Positions 34,801-46,800 of a stretch of 64,000 nt of DNA are shown here, piece by piece. The stretch's first letter is position 1, and each line of letters starts with the position of its first letter. Position numbers and translations under genes: made by a program. The DNA is taken from contig NC_091016.1 in NCBI RefSeq assembly GCF_041296385.1, positions 18,885,497-18,949,496 on the forward strand, in the 5' to 3' direction. Below the pieces are notes generated by a model. The model was not told where the DNA came from. It ran no database searches and saw nothing but the letters and a program-made list of their open reading frames with translations. Source of the DNA: Aphelocoma coerulescens. Taxonomy: Eukaryota; Chordata; Aves; Passeriformes; Corvidae.

Positions 34801-37800
34801 TGGGAGCTGCTGGAGCTGGTGTGTGGGAGCCAGGCTGGGAGGGAGACTTGTGTAGCATGGTCCTGCCTTCAACAGGAATGGAGCTGGATGGAGAAGGAGG
34901 AGGGAAGAGTTGCAGCATTCATAATACCCGTTGCATTTTCCTGGTGCCGTAATACAGTGTCATTTAGAGAGAGGCAGACTCAAACATGCATTACCCAGCC
35001 ATCTGCTGCTGCCACTGGGATCCAAATGGATGAATATCTGCCTAGTGCTTGGAGTTAAACCATGTACGATGTGTAGGCTGCATATTGTTTTCTCCCGGTG
35101 GTACAGCAAAACACTTTGTGAAGAACCCTCCTGTCCTGCCCTCCCATCCTGCAGGAAGATCTCTGGTTTGAGTCTCTTTAGAGAAGAAAGAACCAACCCC
35201 TGTGCAGCCCTTGGGGATGTGGCCTCAGCCCAGCAGTGTGCTGGCAGCCGTGTCTGCTGGCCATGGCATGAGAGGAGCTGATTTTGGGGTGGAGACCCCT
35301 TGCAAAGGTGATGTGTGAAGGGTTTGGTAAGGAGCAATAGAAAAGGTGAGAAAGTGAAATATCTGAAATTTGAAATTAGACTTGCAAGTGGCAAAAAAGG
35401 GAATGGAATGGTGAGAAAAATATTATGTTGCCTGGTGTACAGCCTGTGTTACTGCACATGGATGTGGATGTGTCTCCTCAGCAGGGACCTCCTGGATGCA
35501 CCTGTGCACTCAAGAAACACAGCGTTTCCAAAATCAAACATAAAATATAAACACAATCTACCTTGCAAGGTGAGAGTGAGCTCCAGCAGGCATCTGAGTG
35601 CTAGAGAAGGTCGTTCAGATGTTGTTCTTCACCTGAGGCACCGCGGGATTCAGCAAGGTGAGGACACCTTCCCTCCTGAAGGCAATGTCAACAAAGGAAA
35701 GTCAGTTCCAATTTGGCTTTTGCAGGCAGAAGCTCTCCTAGCGTGTAGGGAGCAGCAGGAAATCATGTTGGTACTTCAGGACACCAGCTGCTGGGAGGTG
35801 GAGGACGGTCAACCTTCCCCAACAGGCACAAGGGGTGTTCTGGAAAATGGGATTTCTTTGCTCTTGGTGCTTTACTGCACCCTTGGGTGGCAGCTCCTGC
35901 TGCCATCATCGTGGCCAAATCCTGACTGTGAATGAAAGAGAAGTTTCATTCACAGAAGTGAAGATCATCTCTGCTGTGTAACCAAACCTTTGCACATCTT
36001 CTGTTTGCCCAGAGCATTGTGCTGGGACAGCAGCCGTACCACTGGAGCAGAGCTGGTGCAGCAGCAGGTGCAGGCCCAGCATGGGGATTTGCCCATGCCA
36101 TAGCTGGAAATTAACTCATTAAATAAAGTAATTTGCACCTTTTAATCTCAGAGATTCCTGCGTGTGGGCACCTGCATTTAGGAGAAGAGCTTATTCTGCT
36201 TCAATTAATTTTATATCAATATAAGCTGAATAATTAAAGGTGTGAATGGAAGGCCGGGTAGCTAATTCCCTTCCCTCTGGTGCACAGGCTGCACTCAGAT
36301 AACCTGGGAGTGGGAGCTCCTGGCAGTGCAGGTGTTAGTCCAGCCAAAACAGCCAAACAATTCTGAGTTTCTATATGTAAATATCAACTGGGATCAACTA
36401 ATTTTTGATGCTGATCTCCTGATATTGATCTTGGTTTGGGCATTGGCACCAGCTGTGCATGTGGCTTTGGGCAAGCCAGTGTTTCTCTGTCTGAATGCAG
36501 ACCTGGGTCTCAAGATGTTCTCCCCACCTTCAGGCAGAACCAGCAACCATTACTGCATCTGAGAGATAAAGCAGATGAATTCCCACTTTTTTTCCTTATT
36601 TCCAGAAGCTGTGTTTCAAGTCTGTAGTCCAGGAGTGGCTCTGTTTCACAGGTGTTTTATTACCGCAGGACACCAGAGATAACTGGCCATTTCTGCCTCA
36701 AAATCACAGGGAACTTTTCAGAATGATATTAATGCAATAAAAGAGTAAAAGCTTTCAAAGTGCAAAAGCTGGGTACATTTCTCCTTTGAGAACAAACCAA
36801 TGCTTGACCTAAAAAGTATGATATATCTCAAGTCCTGAGGTGCAGCTAAACTCATGCCATGCTCAGGATTTCTCCTCCTCCCCCAGTAATCCTTTCCCAG
36901 TGCATCGGACAGGTACAGGAGATTAATTTGCTCAAGCTCTTAATGTTTGCTCCATGTTACAGGGACCCAAATTCCACAAGAGGCTGGCTTTCACTGAAGG
37001 AGGCTCTCAAGCCACCCAGTTCACCCCAGTGTGTGCTTAAGGGCTTTTGCAACGTGGGATTTGGTTTGGAGAGAACATGCGGGGAAGCCAGCTCTCGCTT
37101 TGCTGTAAGCAGGGTTGATTTCAGCGCTGTACGGAGCACAGGGAAGTTTGATAACCCAGCAGCATGGTTCAGTGCCTTCCCTTGTGCTGCCTGGCTGTGT
37201 TCTTGCAAGGAGCCACAGTGTGATTACAAGGGCTGTTAAATGCCCTTAATATTCACGCTGTTGGAGAGAGCATTACTCCTGCCGGCTCTGCTGTCTGCTG
37301 CTGTTTGCAGTAGCATCGCACTGATGATTAAATCACCAATGCCGCAGCGAGTAGCGTGTGAAGCCCCTCCAGCCAGGAGATGCAATGGCAGGGTTAAATC
37401 CCTCCTGTTTGTCCACTTTTTTTTTTTTTTGCTGTATCTTAACAACATTTTTTTAAGCAAACAAAGCACGGTTGAACAGTTTGGAGCCGTTAAACGAGAT
37501 GGGAAATGAGCCCCTTGCAGAGAGGTTAAGAGAACAAGGCACGGGTGCTGTGAGGGGAAGGAGCTGGAGGGCTCAGGGCAGCCCATGCATGATGCAGCAG
37601 TGCTTTGCATGCTTCTTCTCCTCGTCCTCTTTTCAGGCATAGAGGGGAGAAGCAGCAAACTGGGTAATATATGTGTGTATATACACTGGTAAGTACTTGG
37701 TGGTGCGGCTGAGCGGGGAGTGGCAGGGGGTGCTATGGTGGTGGTGGTGGGGAGGCTTTTGGAACTGAAGCCAGGGTTTGTTTGTTGTGAGAGAGCCCTG

Positions 37801-40800
37801 TTCCATCCTGACCCCTTCTGGGTGCTCAGGGGAGCTGCTCCCAGTTGGTGTTGGCTTTGGAGAGTGTTTGTTCCCCATCATGCCTGCAGCATTGCCTCAG
37901 CTCCTGTGTTGCCTTGTCTGGTACTGAGATGCAGCTATTTCTCCAGAAAAGCCTTGTCCCTCGTTTGCAGCCTCAGCTGCCTCAGACAATCTTCAGTATG
38001 CCAGGTATTTTAGGGAAAAGAGCCAAAAAGCAGATTCTTGGCACCCTGTTCCACTTGTTGGTCTGCTCTGCATCCCTCTCTGACCCGCAGGACTGCATTC
38101 TCACTTCCTCGTGTGCCTTCCTGCTCAGCCGCAGGTATCGCAAGCAGGTGGCTTGTCTTGGAGGTGTCCCCACACTTCCGGTTTTGCCCAAAATATGCAG
38201 TGTCTGTCTGGCTATAAAGACTTGGATTTTGCTTGTGGGGCCAGGGGCCTTGAAACTTCAGTGGTCATTTGGGAGAGAGGTACTGAGCCGAGCATCCTTG
38301 GCTGCACGGAAATGCTGGGGACTTCCCCAGGGCCAGTTCCCGGCGGCACTGCTGCAGCCCATCTTCTCTGCACAGGTACTGCCAGGGAGAAGGCTGGCAC
38401 CTCCACAAATGACTTGTTTCCGTGGCCTGCCCTGCCGGGGTGTGGGTGAGGAGCCCTGACAGGGTGGCCATTAGTGGAGCTGTCGGGTAATCGCTCCCCG
38501 TCGGTTTGAGTTAGGGAGAGCAGGTGCCGGGGACGCCTGGCTGGGCGCCGGCACGAGCTGCACTCAGGGTTCGCCGAGCCTCCATTGATTTCTAAGCTTG
38601 TCACGCTGTTCATTAGGAGAGCGAGAGCAAACGAGGTGCTTAGCAGAAGTGCTCCGAGTCGATCCTGATGGAGCAGGTTTCTCCGCTGCCTGCTTAGGGG
38701 CAAAAAAAATTCTTGCCCAAGTCTGCTCTGCTCCTAGAGCCCTCAGCTTCAAACCTCCGGTCTTCCAGGAGTGCCTGGCAGGATCTGTCCATCTGCCCTG
38801 GCACTGCCCTACCCTTGCAGACTTGCTGTACTGATAGGGAATGCAGAAAGTTGTGCTGTTGGTGCTGTTGGTTTGTGGGGTGACTGCGTTCTCTGTCACT
38901 CCCTCTTGTCCTTCCAGGTTCCCACAGCTGGGTCCCTGTTGCACGCTGAGCTTGCTGTGTCTCTTTTTCATGCTGGAGCTGCATTGATCGAGGCAGTAAA
39001 TCAGCTGGCTAGTGCTGTGGATATAAATGATTGATGTAATGAACCAAGGGGGAGAAGAGGCAAAAAAAAGGAGGGGGGAAACAAAAGGAAAAATTGGTAA
39101 GAAAATAGCATACTCAACAATGGATGGGCTATGAGATGAAATCTCTACCTCAGCCAAGCCCTTCAGCACAGGAGCATGGTCCTAGTAGTGGCTGGAGGTG
39201 CTGCAAGGGAACCTGCTGGGGGGAGAAAAGGGGGTGCCTGTGCATGCAGAGCTGTGCTGGCACCCTGCCTTCCCCCATGCTTTTCTGACAGCAGCTAATG
39301 GATGGTGGAGATAAGGATGGAAGCTGGTATCTGCTGCGTGGGCCGCCCCGCAGGGCTGGATAGAGGGCACCAAACGGAGCTAAATCATAGGCCAATTTAC
39401 AGTCTTGTTGGCTACAGCTGCAGGGAAGGTTTGAGATACTCTTGTTTGAATGTCTCTGCAGCTCTTAAGGTTGCAACCCCTTCATTTGCTTTCTGCCTTA
39501 GCTGGGTTTCCTTTTTTCTTTTAGTTTTAAAGCACTTTCCTGCTGGTGAAAGGCTGAGAGCCCCCAAGGCTTAAGCCTTCTACTGATTTCAGCAGTTCCT
39601 AGGTCCCTGAGCTGCTTGTACTCTGTCCCTCAGCCCTGGCCCATGCTTTGGGTGTGTAGAAGGCAGTTTGGAGCCGAGTCAGTGGCATCTCCACCAGTGG
39701 GTTGTTACCCAGCTGAACAGAGCCTGGCAGCTCCCCATGGGCCACAAACCAGATGTTGTGTGGCAGTGATTTACAGTCTCTGTCATTTAGAGACAAGTCA
39801 GTGATAATGAGTCTCTTTTTATAGAGAGGGACTTTGAGGCACGGGAAGATTTAATGCGAGACGCTTTTAGCTACTTAGCTAACTTTAGCAAAATCTTAGC
39901 CAAATTAGCTAAAAATGAACTAAATTCAGCTAAAATCATAGGAGAATTGTCAGTCTGGATGGGGGAAAAGCAGAAACTGAGGGGAAAGTGAAGCATTTGT
40001 AGCACTGATGAAGTTGTAACATCAGTTGGTAGTTCAGGAACATGCCCCTGACTTGGCTGTGCTGCTGAGTTCTGGGTGTCTCATTGGGATGGGTCCTGGC
40101 TTGGAAGAAATTAAGGTGGAGGATGGGAAGTTATTTGCAGAGAGATAATTTCCTTGTGGACCTCACTATGGCCAGGCTTTTGTGGTGTGAAGCACTTGAT
40201 GGCTGTCATCAGGAGGCTTCAATGCCTTCGTGGCCACCCTCAGCCACAGCTTTTGTAAGAGGAGGAAAAAGAGATGGGGTAAAAAAGTGTCTCGTGATGT
40301 GGGATGTTGTCTTGAGGGCAGAAAAGTGGGGAAAAACATCACTCCTGGGGGAGTTGTGTGTAGCTGCCAGTGTGGAGAGGTCTGCCCTGTGTTGGAGGCA
40401 ATGTGTCTAGTTAGATGGTTTGGGAATGATTTGTTTTCTGAGGTTGGGTATGGAGAAAAAATAGGGCTGTTTTAGTCCCATGCCCTTGGAAGTGAAATAC
40501 GAGGAAGGAGAGATGAAGAAACGCCTCTGAAGTGGCTGAAGGAGGAGGTGAAAGAGGGTAAGATAAAATGCAATTCTGGGAGCCTGGCCCTTGGCCAGGA
40601 GGATGTGGTGAACTTCTGCTGTGTGCCTTGAGATCTGTCATGACCAGGAGCACTTAGGAGCTGTTTTTCCTCCAGCAGAGCTACATCTTTCTGCAGATGT
40701 TAAGTTGACAGTAACAAGATGGATTGTTGCAGAAGTACAAAGGGCTTGGATGTACATTTTTCCTTTTATCCCAATTTATGCTCAAGGTAGTTGTAAGCCC

Positions 40801-43800
40801 TATGGAAAATTATCCTTGGTAGAGGATCTGGTGATGTGCTAGTGGCTTTCTGGCTTTGGGCTTTTCCCAGAGACAATTCCAGTGGACTAACCAAGGGTAT
40901 CAGTGTTATGGGCCAGCAGTGGTGAAGCCAGTCCATGGGGTCCCCATGTCCTCCTCCATTATGTCTCCAGCTGATCAAGAGGGTCTGGAGTTGTGGTTTT
41001 GTGGACTGTGCATGCTTGACCTGGCTCTTATCTGCCCATCTATTTTCAGCTCTTGGAGCTGGCAGAGTCATTTTATCTGAGTGGTGCAGAGTCAGGAGGG
41101 CACATGCCAGGGGAAGCCGTGTGGAAGTATCCTTGCCTGCAGCTGTGGGGCTGAGGACCACAAAGTAGGACCTAAGGTAAATCCCAGAGCCTGCACCCCT
41201 GGGAGGTGAGAAGGGAATGCAAAGTTGTGCAGAGCAGTGCAGGGGTTTGCTCAGCATCCCCAGCTCACTTTTGGGACAGGAATTACTGTGGTGTTTTCAG
41301 GAAAGTGGTCTTGGAAGTAATACATGGAGGCAGAAATCTGAATAATCTCTCAGTTTGCTGGCTGCTCTGATAAACTGTTGTCTTCAGGAGTGACAAACAG
41401 GTCATGCAGTTTTTGTGCTTCCTCCAGAAAAAACAATCCCTAAACCCCAGAAACCCACCCCCTGCCATTTAACATGGTGGGTAGGGTAAGGAAGAAACAC
41501 ATCTCTCTGTTTCATTCACTTTCATTAAATGTGTTACCAAGAAGCATTGTTTAGTTTATGAATTTATTTCTTCCCCTCTGGAAACGCTCTGCTGACAGCA
41601 GTCCCTGTGCTGCCTGGGCAGGCCCTGGCAGAGGGTTTGGCAGTGCTGGGCAGTGTTCAGGATGTGGGTGAAATGTGACCCATAATTTCAGTTCAATAGC
41701 ACCTGTGTTGGGCAGAGGGGCTGGTGTCCCATCCTCACCCTGACCTTGGTTTTCCTCCTGCAGCTCCTGTGTGCCCAGCAGGAATGTGGGGCAGCTGGGG
41801 CAGCTCTCACAGGCCAGTGTAGCTCTTTAGGGTTTGTGGGTAATAATGAGCTGCCATGGGAAATAGCAGTTTCTTTTAAAGCAATCTTCTCTACAAAAGT
41901 CCCCTTGAATTTAATGAAGACTTAGAAAGTTGTTCCTGCAATTTTTACACTGGCTTATAGATATCCATAAAAGAGCCCTCCCGTAAATGGAACAGAAAGG
42001 AAACCATTCATTTTAGCGTCTGAGCATTTATGGATTGATTTTTACAGAATCCTATTAGTTTCACTGCCAGTAAATGGCATGAAGACTCTATTTCAAGCCA
42101 GACAATGTCAAAATATAGAGGTGGGCATTAAATATCATCCTACCTGTTGCTGTTCAGCTATGCTGCTTGTGTCTGAGCAGAATGTAGTGGCAGAGGCCAG
42201 GAATGCCAAGTCGATCTCTTCCAGCTCTTTGCTTAGTAAAATCATTAGGAGCCACGATAACGTAAGAGGCTGGCATTACACTGTTTCAACAGCCCATTAA
42301 ATACATCTGATCATTTTTGTTCAATGCTTTCTTAAAAGCAAAGGAATACTCTCTTGTAGCTGGTCCTTGGTGCCTGCTTTTGAGAAAAGAATGATTTATG
42401 AAGCTCCTCCTAAATAAACAAGTTAGATAAAATGAAAACAAACCCCAACCCCATAAACCACGGACTACTACTGTCCCCATAACGCAGACAATTTCTAGAA
42501 TTTTTTTCTCCTCCCCCTTGGTCAGGTAGAGGACAGAACATCCTCTCCCAGCCCAAAGGGCTGCTGACAGCCGCTCTACCTGCCCATTTTACACTCTTCC
42601 TTCATGTGGTGTTTGAGCTGCTGACAGCCAGATGGTTTCATAAACAGCCACCTCTCTTTGGGCCAAGGGTAGCTCACCTTCCAGTGTCATTACCCAGCTC
42701 TCAGGTTATTACCAGTGGAAACATGCTCTTAGTGTGATTTCCATTCCCCCCCCCCCCCGCCTTTAAGCTCTCTGCTTTGTGCATCCCACTTGATTTTTGG
42801 CAGTGTGATGCTTTGATTTTTGTTGGTGGGTGGTTTTGCTCTTCGATTTCAATTCCAGCTGCATTTGGTTTGCAGAATGTGGGGACTTCGCAATTAAAAC
42901 CAAAACTGAACCGCACACATGGAAGTGAGGCAGGGAAAGCAAAAGGCTGGGACTTTGAGTGTGGCACAGCAAGTGGGGGACATTGCTTAGCCATGGGCTT
43001 GGCAGTCTCCTCCTTGGGGAAGGCAAATCTGTGAAGCCTTACTGGACTGTTTAGAAATGGCAAAGTAGTGTAAAAATCATATGTGTCTATATCCATATGT
43101 ATATTTTCCTATATATAGGTTTTTCTGTAGCTGAGAGGGAAGGGGTTGTTGCCAAGATCAGTGGTGTAGCCCCAGATGCCATGTGCTATTTAGGGATTTG
43201 ATGCTGCTGGTTCTCAGCCATCTGATCACAGACACAAAAATGTGCTTCAGAGTTGTTTCTCCTGTTTTACCTCTGTGGGCTGACCAGGTCACCCCTGCGT
43301 TGATGCTGTTGTTGCAGTGGAGACTCGGAGGATGTCACTTCAGAAAGAGAAAAGGACCTTTCTGAGGGTCAGAAAAAAAAGAGAAGAATGTTAATAAAAG
43401 AGCCTGACCCTGAGCTTATCCTCTCCCTGGCTTTTAGGTTACTGCTCACACCCTTTGTCCATGGTATCTTGCAGGCTGTGGAAGTAGAGCACTGTCAGGA
43501 TGGACACCGGTGCCCCAAATCACCACTGTACTCCTGCCCATGGCCAGCACAGCCTTGCCACGAGTGTTTTCCTGCCTCAATGCTGGGGAATGGTTTCTAG
43601 GGTTGGAAAAGCACGTGGCTCTTTCCTCCCTGGGCAGCCTTGGGCTTCCCCGGCAGAGTGAGCACGGAGCTCTGCTGCTCTGCCTGGGGGCTGGGGAAAC
43701 TCGTGGGGAGCCAGCTCAGCTCTGAGCTCCCAAAAGCACTGCAGATGCTTTGAGCTTGCCCTTTTTGACGTGTGTAATTTCTGAGTGCAGCAGATGCTGG

Positions 43801-46800
43801 GAGACATGTTTGGTGCGGGTTTGTGCCAGGGCACCTTTAAATTGCAGGGCTGGGCTCCTGGCAATAATAGCATTTGGCTGTAACATCTGTAGCCTAAATT
43901 TCATCCTGTCCCAAAGCTTCTGAGACTAGCTGAAGCTGGATTATTTTATTTTATTTTATTTTATTTTATTTTATTTTATTTTATTTTATTTTATTTTATT
44001 TTATTTTACTTTATTTTACTTTATTTTACTTTACTTTACTTTACTTTACTTTACTTTACTTTACTTTACTTTACTTTACTTCATTTTCTAAGGCTTGAGT
44101 TGTACTGTACCCAAAGAGCTACCACATACACCTGCAGCTCTGGGATAGCCCAGCATCTGGGCTAACAGCTTATAGCACATTCGCAGTGGGTTTACATCCC
44201 ATTGAGAATTTCAGGGTCTCCATGGGCCAAGCAGTCACTGTTCCACACTTTATTTGCCCCATCAGGACATGGGGAAAGGATGGGGAGGCCTGGGTGAGGC
44301 TGTGCTGTGCCCTGGGGGCACAGAGCAGCACACCTGGCACTTGCCTCACTCCTCTGTGCTTCCCAGTGGGTGGCCTGGGACCACGGCAAAAGCTCATTTT
44401 GCTGCTTCCTTCACCCACTCTGATGGTGAAAAGCAGCTCCCAGTGTAAGGCTTTAATGAACGTTACATTCAAAGCAGGGCTAAAATCCTGTTTCTTTTGC
44501 CCTTTAATTATTTAATTTGTTTCTGTATTTAATGTTCTTGCTCTTTGTGAGTCAACTGAATTTTCATGTGGTGGTTTTTGGTTTTTTTTTCAAATATTTA
44601 TCTGTGTCAACGGAGGGAAATTTTAAGATGAGCCTCTCAGAACTTGCCCTAGATGCCCTAATGTTTCTCCTGGCTTCTTCTGCTATGGGGTGGTTACTTG
44701 CTCCACATTTCCCACGTTTTCCCTGCTGCTTCCAGTACGGATAAAATATGAAATCAAAACACAAAGAAGAATTTTCATTTTATTCCTCGTCTTCACCGCC
44801 TGTGTCTCGGGAAGTAAAGGGCTGGTGGGCTTAGCCCGCTGCTGGCAGCTGAGCCCTGCTCCGTTAGTGCTGGCCAACCATTCCTGTTTGGCATCGCTGA
44901 AGCTGGGCAGGAGTGAGGGATAAGCCACAGCCAGCCTGCTGGAGCTCAGCTGTGACATGTGAAATAGCAGAGCCCCTGCCAAATGCCCTGTGGAGGGGAA
45001 AACCATCTTGTCCTGGTGTACCAGGATCCTGGTGCCTTTTAGAAGCCTGGATTCATATTTTAGAATAATGAGGCCTTTGCTGCTTCTTGCTCCCTGCCAT
45101 CTTGGAGAGGTGGAACTGGTGCAGAGGGGGGACACAAGGTGATGGCTTCTCTGCAAGAAGTAGCCTTGGGCAGCTTAGCCTGGGATGGAGGAAAGGGGGT
45201 TGTGCTGCAGATCTGGAAGATCATTAATGGCAGACAAACAGTGGATAGGAAATAGTTCCTGTCTCCTCCTGGACAAAATCTGGGATTGTTGAAGAAGGCT
45301 GGCAGGGGCAGGTTCGGTGTGCTTGGATACAAGCTGCTTGTGGAGCCCCTCTGCAACAGCATCTTCTGGGTGCTGAAAGCCTGGCTGGGTTCAGCAATGA
45401 CTGGACAGGATGCATGGGAAAAAGTGGGAAAAAGGTCTGGGCAGGTGTTAAATGAGAGCTGCCTTTTCCCCTGCTCCTCTGAACACTACCTTCCTCAGCT
45501 CAGCAGTTTTAGAGCTAGGTGGTACAATCAAGTCCAGCTGGCTGGGACAAGCCCCCTGCCAGTGCAGGGAGCTGGGCAGATATTTCTGGTGCCTATCTAG
45601 GACAGGAAGGCGGCTGCATCCCTGCTGGGGCTGCTGTTCATCCTGCTCAGGAGCTTTAAGCAGTGCTTTCCAGGGCCAGAGCACAGCACAGACCATTAGT
45701 CTTGCTGAGTACAGCTATGATTGTGCTTAGTGCTGCCTTCCTATCTCTCCTGGCTGAACCGTAGAGCACTTTGCAATGATTAATTCAGCATGAGACTCTT
45801 AAGTGAGCATTATTGCCCCGTGTTAAAGCAGACATAAAGGTCGCTGGCAGATGAGGAGCAGAAACTCTCTGCCATACAGATGTTCACCAGCCTGGCTGGC
45901 TGTAGCCACCAGTATGTCCCACTGGCCTTCTTCTGTCACAGTGCTTTTTTAGGTCCATTTTCTTGCCCTTGAGATGTTGCTCCTTTTGCTGCAAAAAGAG
46001 GGGGATGCCTTCAGATGCCCAGCTGTACCCCATAGTTAGGGATTAAAACTCTCTTTGACTGCATAGATGAAAAGTCTTGGCTGGTTTAACGGGTTGTTTC
46101 TGGTCCATCTCTCCAGGCATCCACGTTGATGTGGGCAGCAGCAGCATATGCTGCCAGCTGCAGAGGGACCAGTCCTGTCACCATCTGTGTGCAGGCTTGC
46201 TGGGGCAGTGGCAAGCGTTGCTGCCAGGGCTCTGTGTCCCTGCCTTTCCGGAGGCCTGCACGAGCCAGGGGCAGATCATCCAGCTCAGAGCTGGGAGCCT
46301 GCAGTGCTGTGTCTGGGGCTCTTCACATCTCATGAGTTTTTTGTCCTTCGGGCTCTAGCAAAGGTATAAAGATTATGAAAGCTCTCAGCTGGAGCTTGTG
46401 CTCTGAAGGTGCCTTTACAGCAGTAAATCAAATATAAAAGCAGTCAGGTAGGTTTTTTTACAGCTGTCAGGACCAGTGCTGGTTGAGATGCCTCATACAC
46501 AGCTTATAGGACCTCTACACTGGCTGCTGTGTTTTTGGGAAAGATCCATGGAATGGCATGTCTGCTCCTTGGCACATCTTCTCTATCCACCTGGTTCCTG
46601 CTCTTCTCTGAGGTGATGTGGCTTTTGCTTGCTCCAGCATGCCTTTCAAAGCCTGAGGTACCCTCAAGCACCTTCTCCCTTATGTTTGAAGATGCACCGT
46701 GACAGGTGCCAGGGGTTGGGGGAGCAAGGGGAGATAGAGGCATCCCTGTAGCTGGAAGGGAAGAGCTGCTGGAGAGTATAGGAGAGGATAAGGATGGAAA

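Larger units (their letters stand above)
31000..43900 (+). other. GALNT14 intron 1, middle part
   Basis: TG/CA-rich intron with islands of AT-rich, homeodomain-motif-rich sequence at about 31050-31215, 32620-32770, 34050-34320, 36110-36245, 37235-37510 and 42000-42330, which look like conserved noncoding elements. It also has a 26-nt near-pure T run at about 33905-33932, 13 C at 42746-42758 and a TTAGC cluster at 39867-39936. The 206-codon open frame at 35315-35935 shows no domain, signal peptide or codon pattern of a gene. Confidence 0.55.

Noticed and set aside
35315..35935. 206-codon open frame in GALNT14 intron 1
   Set aside because: No recognisable domain, no signal peptide pattern, no polyadenylation or splice structure, and composition like the surrounding intron.
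38212..39169. Minus-strand open frames of 163 and 201 codons
   Set aside because: Low-complexity translation without domains, inside an intron and with no start or splice context. Treated as chance.
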